Counted from the first letter of the stretch, positions 11,957 through 24,690 are shown. The stretch: DNA of 64,000 nucleotides from Plantago major (GCA_026545765.1 CM048843.1:13911501-13975500), one strand, 5' to 3'. Numbers and translations: made by a program. The notes: generated by a model from the letters alone, not told the origin.

Positions 11957-13060
11957 GATTTTTTATAGATAAAGTTATATGAGATTAATATTTTATTTTA
12001 GTGAATAAAATGATTTATTTAATTAATAATAATAATTAATAATAATAATAATAATATAGATTGGTGTCTATAGATTCGTCTTGTCATGGTGAATTCAAAT
12101 ATATGTTCAAAATATTTTTCGGAGTTTTGTAGATAAATTTATATGAGATTTAATCAAAACTATATATGCAGCCAACGTACCAAAATAAACAATGGAAGAT
12201 ATACTGGTTGAAAATGTAACTAATTCCACAAAATTCCACGTAGGATTGAATTAATTTAATAAATACTCTATTTTTGAAATTAAAATTCCATTATTTCATT
12301 TTATCATATTTAATAAATTTTATTTAATTTTAATAAATAAAACAACTTATATAATTAATAATAATATTCAAGATTGGTGTCTATAGATTCGTCTTGTCAC
12401 GACGAATTCAAATATATATTCAAAATATTTTTCGGATATTTGCAGATAAAGTTATATGAAATTTAATAAAAACTATATACAGTCATTCAGTCAACATACA
12501 AAAAATAGCAGTGAAATATATATTGGCTAAAATACAACTAATTCCGGCGTTACTTCTTATTTAATAAATTTATATTTAATTTTCATTAATAAAACAATTT
12601 ATTTAATTAATAATAGTATTCAAGATTGGTGTCTATGAATTCGTCTTGTCATAACCAATTCAAATATATGTTCAAAATATTTTTCGTATATTTGCAGATA
12701 ATGTTATATGAAATTTAATAAAAACTATATGTAAAGTCAACATACAAAAAATAACAGTGAAATATATATTGCCTAAAATACAACTAATTCCGGTGACTTT
12801 TTATTTAATAAATTTATATTTAAATTTATTTAATTAATAATAGTATTCAAGATTGGTATCTATGGATTCGTATTGTCACGAAGAATTCAAATATATGATG
12901 AAAATATTTTTCGGATTTTTGCAGATAAAGTCATATGAGATTTAATAAAAACTATATTACACTCAACATACCAAAAATAAAATTGAAATATATATTTGCA
13001 AAAATATAACTAATTCCACAAAATTTCACGTAGGATTGAATGAATCTGTTGAGGTCTAGT
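11957..13060. repeat. Degenerate tandem array, 227-313-bp units
   Basis: The motif AGATTGGTGTCTATAG-ATTCGTCTTG recurs at 12,058, 12,371, 12,623 and 12,850, giving spacings of 313, 252 and 227 bp. Each copy continues with GAATTCAAATATATG, AATATTTTTCGGATTTTTGC, AGATAAAGTTATATGA and a stretch ending in ACTAATTCC. The last unit ends with a second copy of CCACAAAATTTCACGTAGGATTGAAT, also present near 12,232. It is non-coding and AT-rich. An AATAAT microsatellite lies at about 12,025-12,055. Confidence 0.8.
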
Positions 13061-13400
13061 ACGTTTACTCTAAGCTAGGCAATTATACTTTGTTGTAAGA
13101 GTAAGGTGTTTTACATAATATATGGATGGATGGATGGATTTAAGAATTGACATCCAAACTTCTATATATAGAAAGTGTTATTCGCGAGTAAAATATTTAC
13201 AAAACAATACAATTGATTCTTTTTTGGAATGCTCATTGTTGGCATATTGCTAAGACACTACTACTAGTCTACTACCACGAAGCATGAGATCCTGCTAGAT
13301 AGGTTGCTTCTATTAAGAGTTCATGATATATCCAGCGAGTTCGTCTTGCAAAAGACCCATATATATAGGAAAGTCCCGAAAGTTCATTCAAATGTTAAAA
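13061..13400. other. Intergenic
   Basis: No gene is visible. A short (ATGG)n run lies near 13,121-13,138. Confidence 0.5.
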
Positions 13401-13479
13401 CTAAATAATTATACATTTTTTCTCAACTTGGTTTTTTATGATTTTTCGCGGATCTTTTGACCCGGATTCATTAAAAACG

Positions 13480-14870
13480 GGTCAAGTATAATGTAAAAAC
13501 TAGACAATATAGACAATTATGTTTCACTGAGTAAATTTCTGGATAAGTAATAAAACTAGACAATTCAGTTACAAAACTAGACAATATCATCATCAGTTTA
13601 AAACACTAATTTTTCTTCGATTGCTTTAGTTTCTTCAGAGCATTATTCTTCAAATCATCCAATACACCCTCTTCAAAATCATCTTCAGCATAAGGTCTCT
13701 TATATCAGGAAAAGGAGTTCCTTGGAACAGCTCCATATGCTTCATCAGAAAAACACCACAGTCAAAGGTTCCAAGTTTACCAAGTCCAATCAAGCTTCAC
13801 AATTTATACAAAAAAAACATTGAACATTTATACAAAAACTAGAAAATTCCTCTCCTAAACTAGACAATATAATGTAAAAACTAAAGAATTCATCTCTTAA
13901 ACTAAACAATATAGTGTAAAAACTAGACAATATAGACAATTATGTTCATGTTTGATCATAAAACTATACAATATACACTAAAAACTAGACAATATCTCGT
14001 AAAAACTAGACAAATATGTTGAGCTCATTTAGTAAATTTGATTTGAAGGTGAAGGTGAAAATGTAAAAACTAGAGAATTCCTAGATATAATGTAAAAACT
14101 AGAAAATTTCTCGCATAAACTAGACAATATAATGTAAAAACTAAACAATATAATGTAAATTTAATATCATGTAAAAACTAGAGAATTTCTTTCATAAACT
14201 AAACAATATAATGTAAAAACTAGACAATATATATAGACAATTATGTTCATGTTTGATAATAAAACTAGACAATATATACTAAAAACTAGACAAATGTGTT
14301 GAGATCAGTTAGTAAATATCTTGAATAAACTTATTGCCACTCGATATAAGAAAAAAATAAATTTAATATCATGTAAAAACTAGATAATTCCTTTCATAAA
14401 CTAAACAATATAGTGTAAAAACTAGACAATATAGACAATTATGTTCATGTTTGATAATAAAACTAGACAATATTTCGTAAAAACTAGACAATATCCTCTA
14501 AAAACTAGACAAATATGTTGAGATCAGTTAGTAAATTTAATAGTTGAAGGTGAAAACGTAAAAACTAGAGAAATCCTAGACAATATAATGTAAAAACTAG
14601 AGAACTCATCGCATAGACTAGACAATATGATGTAAAAACTAGACAATATAATGTAACAACTAGACAGACAACACGAAACGATCATAATGTACCAAATAAC
14701 AGACAACACGAAACGGAAATAACGCACAAAAATCATTTCACCAGCAGAAAACTAGACAGTGTACACAACCACATAGCAAATCTAAAAATCATAAAAAGTA
14801 GATAATATATGTTAAAAACTAGACAATACTTACTAAAACCTAGACAGTTTCCACAAAAAAATGTTCAAAA
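13480..14870. repeat. Short-motif array (AAAACTAGACAATAT)
   Basis: About 28 copies by eye of a core AAAACTAGA(C/G)AAT(A/T), spaced irregularly at roughly 20-60 bp and often preceded by ATAATGTA. Variants end in GAATTCCT. A longer phrase, ATAGACAATTATGTTCATGTTTGATAATAAAACT, recurs at least three times, so higher-order units have been duplicated. One more core lies at about 15,735, outside the block. There are no open frames. It probably belongs to the decayed element that also holds the two coding remnants below. Confidence 0.75.
13650..13796 (-). pseudogene. Ulp1-type (C48) cysteine protease remnant
   Basis: Minus-strand frame of 48 codons ending in TGA at 13,650-13,652. It contains LGTFDCGVFLMKHMEL, which matches the conserved block around the catalytic Cys in plant Ulp1/SENP-like C48 peptidases (usually DCGVFV). 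The His and Asp parts of the triad are missing, as is the rest of the domain. Such domains are frequently carried by plant MULEs and other transposons. Surrounded by the AAAACTAGACAATAT array, this is most simply a transposon-borne remnant rather than a host gene. Confidence 0.6.
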
Positions 14871-15001
14871 CAAACAGACATTCCACAGTTTCCCACAATA
14901 AGATTCAAATGAAGAACATGACCATAAAATTCAACTGTAAATCAACAGATCTGGCAAAACAACTCAATTGCGAACCATAAACGCAACTAAAAAACACTTA
15001 C

Positions 15002-15080
15002 CCATGCCGAAAACAGGATTACGGTGAACAGGATGCTTCGTGTTCACTTGAGCAGTAGCATTCACGTTCGATTCCGCCAT
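15002..15080 (-). pseudogene. Orphan first exon of an unknown gene or element
   Basis: An ATG at 15,080 starts a short frame (MAESNVNATAQVNTKHPV...) that runs to a good donor (GG|GTAAGTG, 15,002/15,001). Upstream, at 15,490-15,600, minus-strand sequence looks like a plant 5' leader (CTAGGGTTTT). I find no convincing second exon before the AAAACTAGACAATAT array. I do not recognise the protein. It may be the 5' end of the gene whose C-terminal part is the Ulp1 remnant, but that link is inference. Confidence 0.35.
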
Positions 15081-15149
15081 TAAAATGCCTAACAAGCAAA
15101 AATGAGACGAATAGAAGGTTAAAAATCGAACTGACAACAAAATCCAGAG

Positions 15150-15435
15150 AAAATCACGATGAAACTGAAGAGATAAAACCGAAAATCGAGCAACAACAAC
15201 GAAAATTGAACAACAACAACCGCGATGAAACTGAAAATCGAGCAACAACAACGAAAATCGAACAACAACAATCGCGATGAAACTGAAGAGATGAAACTGA
15301 AAATCGAAAATCGAGCAACAACAACGAAAATCGAACAACAACAACAACAACAACGAGCAAAACGCAAAATCGAGCAACAACGAGCAAAATGCGAAAATCG
15401 AGCAACAGCGAAGCAACAACGAAGCAACAAAACGC
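15150..15435. repeat. CAA/GAAAATCGA low-complexity repeat
   Basis: Interspersed units of GAAAATCGAGCAACAACAAC with GCGATGAAACTGAA. All three minus-strand frames stay open across it and give Cys/Phe/Val-rich or Phe-rich products. That is a property of the repeat and not evidence of a gene. It lies in the presumed leader of the orphan exon. Confidence 0.75.
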
Positions 15436-15832
15436 AAAATCGAACTCAAAAACACTAAAATCAAGTTTCAACAGCCATTACCTGATGATCGCGCAATGAA
15501 TCGCCAAAAGTAGAGAGAAAATCGCTCCAGAAACTAGGGTTTTGGAAAAATCGCCAAAAAAACAGAGAAATCGGGAGAAGAAACCGGCTGGAAATGGTAA
15601 AAATGACCCAAAAATCGCCAAAAACCCCTATTTATACTATACCCATATATAAAACGGTATGACCCGAATAAATTTCGACCCGCAAAACCGGGTATTTTGA
15701 CCCGCGAAATAAAAAACGGGCCAATGTAAAAACTAGATAATTTATGTAGAAATCTAGTGAACTTTTTCGACTTTCCAAATATGATAGGACTTTTATAATA
15801 CTAAGTAATATCCAGCGGACGCTTATAGGCGG

Positions 15833-18800
15833 CTAAAGATCAAAACTATGACTGTTGAAATGAAATATAGCATCATCATCTCTCCGGCCAAGATTTTGTG
15901 TCCTGCACTCTCTAGCAACGCTGGTCTGAAGAGACGATGGTCCACAAACGATAACACCTATATCAACACCTCCCATTCGACTTGCCATGGACTCAAAAAT
16001 CTCTGTTGAAGAGAATCAAGTCAGACCAAAAAAATCATGGCCACAATGCTTATGCAAAGAAAAAGTTGCTAATGTAAAATGTTTATGTACCTTTGAAATT
16101 AGGTCTTTGGCCATACATGACAGTGTTTGTGTATTGTTCATTGACAGACATCTTAGGCTCATACTGTCTCACAGTTTCATTTTCATCGATGTTCTCAGAT
16201 TCGTGAAGAGAAGTTTTTCGATCCCAGCAATGCCATAAACCAATTACAAGGCCTCCGAAAAGGATAACACTCACCAACATGCACAGAAAGAACAAGAGCC
16301 CCTTATACCACAAGTAAGACGGGTTAACATAAGGATTTATGTAGAAAATGTCTAGCAGAGCCACAGTAACTACAAGGCCAATTGTGGATACAATCACATA
16401 TATGCCTGACCATACTATGTTTCCAGTTCCTGCCAAAACGGATATCCCTCGTGTTGTGGATGAAGGACAAGTAACTGAGCTAAAAGGTGCTATTGATTTT
16501 GCCTCTTCCTGCAGTTGGATCAACAGGTCACTGATCAAGTTTAAACGGCTTGAAGACGTAACAGGTCCTAAGTTAGAGCCAATCGCACATAAACTCACTT
16601 GTAGACTTTCTAAATTCTTTTTCATGCCTAATTCAAAACGCAAGGAACAATATGCATTATGGTGGATACGCAAGGAGTTATTATGGAATCGGTTCATATA
16701 AACCGATTCAACTGATCATAAATTTTTTCCTTACCAGTTCAGGTTCTGACTCGCGGGTAACATAAGCTTGGATCTCAAGATTAAGCGTATTGGAGAAAGC
16801 TGGATCCATATCGACAGTTTTAAGAAGTGGAAGCTCATCTGATGTTTTGACTGCCCATACTAGGAGCACGTTCCTTGGCAAACAAGGCATGCCATTTTTT
16901 ACATGGTGCAGAATGTCGCTCAATATGGCCAGAAAAGGCGATATTCCTATGCCACCCGCAACTAAGATAAGGTTTTCGTACCTAAATGAAACAGGATACA
17001 CCAATGAATTTTCAGAAATCAGTTGTAAGAGCAAATTCTAACTGCATTATATATGGAGAGTGATGTATGATGATCATAATATGTTAACAAAATACAGTAT
17101 ATATTTAGAGAACATACTTCAAGTAGTATGGCGACCGATGACCATACGGCCCCTCCACAGAGGCTGTAAGTTCATGAGAGACGCTTGAGATTTGTCTCTC
17201 CAGTTTCTTAGTCCAATCTCCAAGCCCCTTGATAAGAATTGCAATGTGATGCTTACCGTCTAGAGGACTAGATGACACGCTAAATGGATGCCACTGAAGC
17301 CAAGATAATTCGCGAATTTGGATAAAAATCCAACCAAGGGAATTATACTGAAGATCTGAAAATAGCAAAAAGGTGCTTAGCAATCACATAACTTCAGAAA
17401 GTATATGCAAAGAGCTAATTCTTACTTGCTGGCTTCGAAAGAACTAGTTCCATGGCTCCACATGGGAAGGTTCTAGCAGAAACTATGTTAGCTGTCCTCC
17501 GCGATTGACAGAATCTAAGAAAACGATCTAGCATGAAGAGGAATATTCCTCCGGAAACAAAAGTGAAAACGAAATCACCAACATGCATGGCCAAGAAGAC
17601 GACGAACAGAACATATAATTGGTGAGTGTAGAAAAACAACTCAAAGTTGAGCCTCCTCACTCCAGGAAGTGATGTAACCCAAATCAGTAGACCGGATAGG
17701 AGGCTGATCACTCCCGGAAAATGAGCAAATCCGATGTTTTTCCACTCCAACTACACAAAATGACAAAAAGGTGTTTGAGCATTTTCATTATTTAGCTGAT
17801 AGTTTTGAAAATTTGCCAGAACTTAGAGAAAGCAGATGAAATTGGCCTAATCAAAAAAACATTTTGCACTGTATGCGAAAATGTTAAAAGTTATACGTTG
17901 TCTGCAGATGCTTGTATATAAAGGGAGACTCACTTGGCGAAGGAGTTGCCCTTCCATTGTCCATCCGATCAGGTATAAAAGGCCATGTATAGTAAAAATG
18001 GCCATTGTGAGATGCCCCAACCAAACGTGATACTTGGTTGCATGCTCGAATGGAATGTCTATAAGCTGTAGAAGAACCGATCCCCTTGCAATCGGCAGAA
18101 ACAAAAAGGCCAGGCAAAAGATTCCAATATTCCCCAAGTTAAGTCCTGTTTGCTCCAGCATTTCAGCACTGAAATAATATTGTGTTACTTAGCCGAATTG
18201 CTCAGCAATTAATGTAGAAAAATCTGAAGCTGGGTACATTTTGAAGGTTGATACCAGGACATATCGTTGGTGATTTTCGTAGTTTGAATACAAAATGCCC
18301 AGATGATATATGCAACGAAAAGGACGATGCCAATCATCTCTGCAGCTGATACCACTCCAAAAGGTCCATCCACAAGAACTGGAAATGTCCACAGGCGAAT
18401 GCGTGGTATTCTTGAACTCTTATTTCTGAAATTCAGCATGCAAAACACATGTTCTAACTTCTACGCCACCCAAATAACAAAGTAGCAGGTTTAAAATGTA
18501 ACTTTCTGGACAGATACATAACATACCCATGAAATTCCTCTTCTCCACAGAGAACAAGATATGCTATGCCAAGAAACGCAATCAGCAAAATAGGTGCACC
18601 GAATAGCAGAAACAAACTTCCTGCAGCAAGAAAACATTTCAATGAAGATACTCTAATAAAAACAGCAGAAGTCAAATGATTAACTGAATTTAGCTTGTCA
18701 GTTAACCTTTGGTTCCAAACAGAGTTGCTCCAGTAGCTTGACGCCACTTGAGATAGATAGTAGTCCCTAAAGGAGATGGAAACACGAAGATAAGAGCAAC

Positions 18801-18917
18801 CCATGCAACAAAAACCAGCCATATTACTCCCCTGAGAATCCATTTTGCTGAAGAAAGCAAAATATGTCTCTTCCTGGAAAAACTTTCTTTTAGCAGAAGT
18901 GGTTCTTGGCCTGACAT
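15833..18917 (-). CDS. FRO: Ferric-chelate reductase, FRO6/FRO7 type (copy A)
   Basis: Nine exons: 18917-18707, 18620-18527, 18425-18255, 18168-17934, 17750-17426, 17355-17118, 16981-16735, 16508-16091 and 16002-15833. All have GT-AG borders and phases agree, giving 702 aa. FRO proteins pass electrons from NADPH via FAD and two hemes across a membrane to Fe(III)-chelates or Cu(II). Visible landmarks: an N terminus [12 protein letters not shown] followed by a membrane segment; heme-ligand pairs His206/His220 and His280/His293; the FAD motif HPFSVSSSP at 368; VEGPYGH; the nucleotide-binding AGGIGISPF; and a C-terminal VCGPSSL. A short polar N terminus with a PLL motif resembles Arabidopsis FRO6/FRO7 (plasma membrane and chloroplast), not root FRO2. 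It lies 777 bp downstream of copy B in the same orientation. Exon 3's donor (18,255/18,254) was chosen because it restores frame. Confidence 0.92.
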
Positions 18918-19693
18918 GTCATTCGATGTAGGCCTAAAGCAAGATAAATCAATAAACAAGCTGTAAAAAGGGCTTGTTGTCTTAAACTTCCAAGCTTAGT
19001 TAAAAAGCAAGACAGTTGATTGAAGATATCCTTGTGTTTAGCAAAAGGCCAATGAATCAACATAGATCAGTTACATCCACAAAAAATAAAAATATCAGAC
19101 ATTTGAAGAAAACAAAAATCTGGCTAGCCACATAAATCTTGGACAACTCATACACTCTTTCCCTTGTTTTCTTTCCTACAACGCACATTCTTGCACGAAA
19201 TAATGAACATTATTGATCAGATGAAAAGGAGGGGCCAAGTGATTAACTACACAAGTTCAATTTGCTGGTTTATGAAATAACACAAAGCATTTGCTGTATT
19301 GTTACAGTTCATATGTGGGACTGAACACCTCTATGTAAACTACTTAATTAGTTCAGCATTATTCGTATTGCGAATTTTGATCTGCAGTGTGTTTAAATTT
19401 GTTGGACATAAACAGAACAATGTCATTACAAATCTGCTAAACTTTAACAACAGATACATCATGTCTTTATGCTATATATTTCATGGTTGAAATAAAATTA
19501 GATACACCATTGTACTACTAAATAAATAAAACTTCATTATATATGGAATAATAGAAACTAAGAGCCATCTAGACTTACATGTTTACTAATTATATACATA
19601 ATTTACTGCATCAGCACAGATATAGGCTTCATCTATAGCTCATCTCATATTTTGAGCTAATAGCAGTTCATGCTATATACAGCAGATGCACAG
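18918..19693. other. Spacer between the two FRO genes
   Basis: Carries the promoter and leader of copy A and the 3' end of copy B. I see no additional gene and no strong TATA box at a usual distance from 18,917. Confidence 0.5.
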
Positions 19694-22600
19694 CTAGAGA
19701 TCAAAACTATGGCTGTTAAAGTGAAATATCGCCCCATTGCTTCTTCGGCTGAGATTCTGTGTCCTGCACTCTTTAGCAACGCTTGTCTGAAGAGTTGGAG
19801 GTCCACAAACTATCACACCTATATCAGCATTTCCCAATTGACCTGACATGGACTCAAAAATTCCTGCAAAAAAAAGGAATTTAGTCAAGACAGGTGAAAA
19901 ATTATCTCAAAACAAAAAAAATACAGGTAAAAATTCTTGGCCACAAGGCATATATCCGAAGGCTAGTAATCTCCATGAATGATTGTACCTTTGAAGTTCG
20001 GTCTTTTACCATACAGAACAGTGTTTATGTATTGTTCAAAGCCAGAACGTTTATGCAGCTTCGGCTCATACTCTTGGATAGTTTCATTTGCATTGATGAC
20101 CTCATATTCCTGCAGAGACGTTTTTTGCTCCCAGAGATGCCATAACCCAATTACAAGGCCTCCGAAAAGAAAAACACTCACTACCATGCACATGATGAAC
20201 AGAAGCCCCTTATACCATAAGTAAGACACCTGATAAGGATATACATAGTAGATGTCCAACAAAGCCACCGTAACTGCCAAGCCGATTGTGGGCACAATGA
20301 TATATATCCCTGACCATATTATGTTTCCAGTTCCAACCAAAACGGAGATTCCTAGTCTCTTTGAAGCCGGAAAAATAGTTGGCTTGAAAGGCATTATTGC
20401 TTTGCCTTCTTCCTACAGGATATCAAAACTCAAGTTAATTGGAGTGTAATGTAAATTTTCTATGAACCAAAAGAATAACATCCTTACCAGTGGAGGTTCT
20501 GATTCCCGAGTGACATAAGTTTGAATTTCAAGGTTTATTCTATCTGAGAAATTTGGACAGATAGACTCCATGTCGACAGTTTGAAGAAGTGGTATCTCAT
20601 CTGATGTTTTGACGGCCCATACTATCAGTAGATTTCTTGGTGAACAAGGCTTTCCATCATTGATTCGGTGGAGAACATCGCTTAGGATGGCCAGGAAAGG
20701 TGATATTCCTATGCCACCTGCAACTAATATAAGGTTTTCATACCTGGATGAAAGATGAAAAGAATCAATTTAGGTACTTTGAATAATGTAAAACCTGTGA
20801 ATTCGACATGTTCACGGAGAAACTAGAGCACATACGACAAGTGATATGCTGATTCATGACCATAAGGCCCTTCTACAGAGGCTGTTATTTTGGATTCTGA
20901 GATGCTTGAGATTCGTTTCTCCAGTTTTCCGGTCCAATCTCCAAGAACCTTAATGAGGATTGCAAGATGATTCTTTCCATCCAGAGGACTAGAGGACACG
21001 CTGAATGGATGCCACTGAAGCCAAGATAACTCGCGAATTTGGAGAAAAATCCATCCAAGTGCATTATAATGAAGATCTGCAATTTCAGAGTTGAAATGGT
21101 CAGATAATGTTGCGAAAGAAGCATATATTAATCCCGAACAATATGTATGGAGCTCGATTTACTTGCTGGTTTTGAAAGAACTAGTTCCACGGTTCCACAG
21201 GGGAAGGTTCTTGCTGAAACTACATCAACTGTCTTTCGAGACTGCCAGAATCTAAGGAAACGATCTAGCATAAATAAAAATATTGGCCCAGCAGCAAAGC
21301 AGAAAATGAAGTCCCCAACGTGCAAGGCCAGGAAGACAACGAAAACTATGAATAGTTGGTGCGTATAGAAAAACAACTCAAAGTTTTTCCTCCTAACTCC
21401 AGGAAGTGATGTAACCCACATCAGTAGACCGGCTAGTAGACTGATCACTCCTGGCAAATTTGCAATTCCGACATTTTTCCACTCGGTCAGCTGCACGGAA
21501 CAACAGGCAAAAAATTTCAGCACTTTCATCATCTTTTTACTGGATGATAAGCATCATCTAAAGCTGTTACGGACATCCTCTTATTTCTAATTACGGTCAA
21601 AGCAACAGTATACATTATCATTTTACCATCAATTTACTGTTAAATATTTGGCATATAGCAAGGTTCTATAGATATATGGTAACGAAGACTCACCCCTTCA
21701 ATGAGAGTTCCATTCATTGTCCATGCAACAACATAGAAAAACCCGTGGAGAGTAAAAATTGTCATAGTAAGATGTCCCAACCAAACATGATATCTCGTGG
21801 CATGCTCAAATGGAATATCTATAAGCCGTAGAAGAACTGAACCCCTTGCGACTGGCAGAAACAAAAAGGCCAAGCAAAACAATCCAATCAACCCTAAGCG
21901 CAGTCCTGTGAGTTGCAGCCATAAAACACTGAAAGAATTCTAAGTTACAATTGGGAATTACTCAAAGAACTATGTCTACATCACATTAGATGATAAAAGG
22001 ATATTCACAGTGAACATTTCATTCCAAATAAACGTTTCTACTTTCTACTATTGAATTATACTACCATTTTCCTGCAAAGTATTCATACCTATTCTCTTTT
22101 GAAGGCAGATTAAAAAAGGCTGCAACTTCAACATTCCTCAGAGTCTCAGCACAAAATGCCCAGATAATATACACCGCGAAAGCCACAATCCCAATAATTT
22201 CTGCAGCCGAAACAACCCCGAATGGACCTTCCACAAGAACCGGGAACGTCCACAGACGAAAGCGTGCATATCTTGAAGCCTTGCCCCTAAATTTCATTAC
22301 CAAGAAACATATATTATAATCTCAGGCAGAGCTAACATGGTACTAACTCCTTAAACATAAATTTTTCCAATTATTCACATACCGATGAAGTTCCTCTTCA
22401 TCACAGAGAGCAAGATAAGCTACTCCGAGAAACGCAATAAGCAGAATAGGCGCACTAAACAGCAGAAATGTGCTTCCTGCAATAACATTCCAGCAAAATT
22501 GAATACTACTACTATATACAAGCAAACCACGAGTAGCTAGGGCACATGAACCAAAGAATTATCACCTGCTCTCCAGTATACAGTGTTCTGCGTAGCGTTA

Positions 22601-22803
22601 CGCCACTTATTATAAAGATCAAACCCAAAAGAACACGGATAAACAAATATAGCAGTAATCCATGTAATGAAAATCACCCACATTACCACCTTGAGAATCC
22701 ATTTAGTTGATGAGACCAAAAGAGATTGTTTTTTCTTGGTATAATTATAGTTAGTGAAATCCTCTTTGTTTGACAGAAGAGGCTCCTTAGAGTGATCTTC
22801 CAT
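19694..22803 (-). CDS. FRO: Ferric-chelate reductase, FRO6/FRO7 type (copy B)
   Basis: Nine exons with the same intron positions as copy A: 22803-22566, 22476-22383, 22286-22089, 21928-21694, 21490-21163, 21076-20836, 20743-20488, 20412-19989 and 19863-19694. The phases agree, giving 727 aa. The start [15 protein letters not shown] resembles the acidic PLLS-containing N terminus of Arabidopsis FRO7. Heme-ligand pairs are His224/His238 and His299/His312. The FAD-binding HPFSVSSSP begins at 387, followed by [18 protein letters not shown] and a canonical VCGPPTL near the C terminus. Compared with copy A it has a longer exon 3 (198 against 171 nt; extra Phe/Leu-rich residues before the first conserved loop) and a longer N terminus. 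Expected role is Fe(III) or Cu(II) reduction at the plasma membrane or chloroplast envelope; which one cannot be read from sequence. Confidence 0.93.
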
Positions 22804-22907
22804 TAGGCCTAATCAACAAAGAAGCTCACCAGTTGCTTCAATTCAATGGCCTCTTTCTTGACCCACTTGTATGACCGTTTATACAAACTTAGTGAATAAA
22901 GCACTCA

Positions 22908-22914
22908 TTATATA
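22908..22914 (-). promoter_or_regulatory. Possible TATA box of FRO copy B
   Basis: TATATAA on the minus strand about 105 nt upstream of the copy B start codon, a usual distance for a plant gene with a short leader. No other evidence. Confidence 0.35.
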
Positions 22915-24690
22915 CACAGAAGACAGAAGTTGAGAAGAAGAAAAATCTAGTACGATCACATTCATCAGGTATTAAATTCAAGAAGATAATTTGCAGAAAC
23001 TTGGAATATTTTTGAAAAAGCAAAGCCACATATTATTATATGTGGACCACTTAAGCTCTTTTCATATGTAATAATGATGTAAAATAGAGTAACAGAAAAT
23101 GATTCTTTACCTTTTTACTGATACTTCTCCTTTAATGTGTCAAAAAGCTTAACTGTTCAATACATTCTTCACAAGGAAAGGATGACCACACTAGTATGAA
23201 GGAGCAATATTTAAACCAAATAATAAAATTAAAAAAAACAATAAGTATAGTAGCATGATTCACTTGACTTCTCAGCTGTACAAAATGATATAGCTACCAC
23301 GTATGTTGACCGTTGGGATATATAAAATACACAATGAAAAACAATTTAGTTGTGTTGGATTTGTGTGATAATTAATCTAATAAAAATTAGTTTCGTTTAA
23401 CATATGAATATTGTCATTCGATTCTAAGTTATAATTCTTGGATCCGCCATAATGAATCCTTTCTGTAAGTGTATGTTTTCTTCATTTCCTTGGCGTTGAT
23501 AACGAATGCAACATTTAACCAGAAAATAAGACCCATAAAAATGACTTTGTAACGTGAGTCCGAAACTATTTCCTTCATCAGAAAAATTCCAGTGGAGTTA
23601 AATTTCTATTATCGGTCCAATTCTTGATCTGAAGACAGAAAGGATGTTAATTAATGTCTTACATTCAAGCGTATAGGGCATAGAAAATGAGTGGAAACCA
23701 TATTTTATGAAAATGAAGCTAAAAATTTCCAGGACCTTTTCTTTTTGTGTACCTAAGAAATTGCTTCCTGCCTAGTGGATCAGATGGAGACAACCAAATG
23801 GCAGACATTCACATGAAAGAATAAAATTAATGTACTATGAAACACATTATTGCTGGCTTGCTGCTGTAAAAATTAAGGCTTCATGTCTTGAAACCAACAT
23901 TTTCTCAATTTACTTGGCATTATTCTTCAAGTCATGGAGATAGGAATCTCAAACTGTTGTAGTACCTATTAACTGTGAAACAAAATCACTCTCCACTTGA
24001 CAAACACCAATGGCGATGTTTTTATCGTTATCCACTATTCCACTAGACCAATTTCATTTTTTAAGATACACTAGACCAATTTCATTTTTTAAGATACACT
24101 AGACCAGTTTCTCAAATTTACTATTACGCGACATTTTTTGGCATATATCATCGTGTTGGTAGTTTGTTCGTAGTGTTGGAAGCAAATATCACCACACAAA
24201 AGAGCTTGAAAAGAAGTTGTGATACGTGTCAACAACTGATTTGGTACCCTTTCGAGGATTAAAAAGATGAACTGCAGTTTGGAAACTCGTATAGTACCTT
24301 TTAGACGGGACAGGGGGATTAGCTATGTAATTGATGAATGTAAACTTTTATCACTTCCGTTACTTTCAGTCTTCACCAGGGAAATTGATGCATATCAATT
24401 GGCAGTCTTGTTAGTTGAACTCTAGTTCAGTCACACAGTTAAGTACGTACGTAGACCGTAGTAGTAACAAATATTTACATGTGAGTTGGAAATAGCTGCA
24501 TGGGTGGCCTAGGTGAACCGGTCAGACTTACATTGTGCAGGTAGCGAATGCAGGTTACCCACATCATCCACAAAAAGGAAAAACAAAAAGATTTAAAAAA
24601 AAAAAAGAAGAAGAAGCAAGCAGCCAACACCTGAACCTCAATAGGTTGAGCTATTGCTCGAAACCATAAATCACTGCTCACTTCCTTCCG
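22915..24690. other. Intergenic between FRO copy B and the glycosylase
   Basis: No gene is visible. A perfect 28-bp tandem repeat (CACTAGACCAATTTCATTTT...) lies at 24,041-24,107 in about 2.4 copies. Confidence 0.5.

Noticed and set aside
13480-14870. CRISPR-like array
   Set aside because: Spacing is irregular, repeats are short and degenerate, spacers are not unique, and the DNA is a plant chromosome.
15119-15471. Several overlapping Phe/Val/Cys-rich frames
   Set aside because: They arise because the CAA/GAAAATCGA repeat lacks stop codons in all minus-strand frames.
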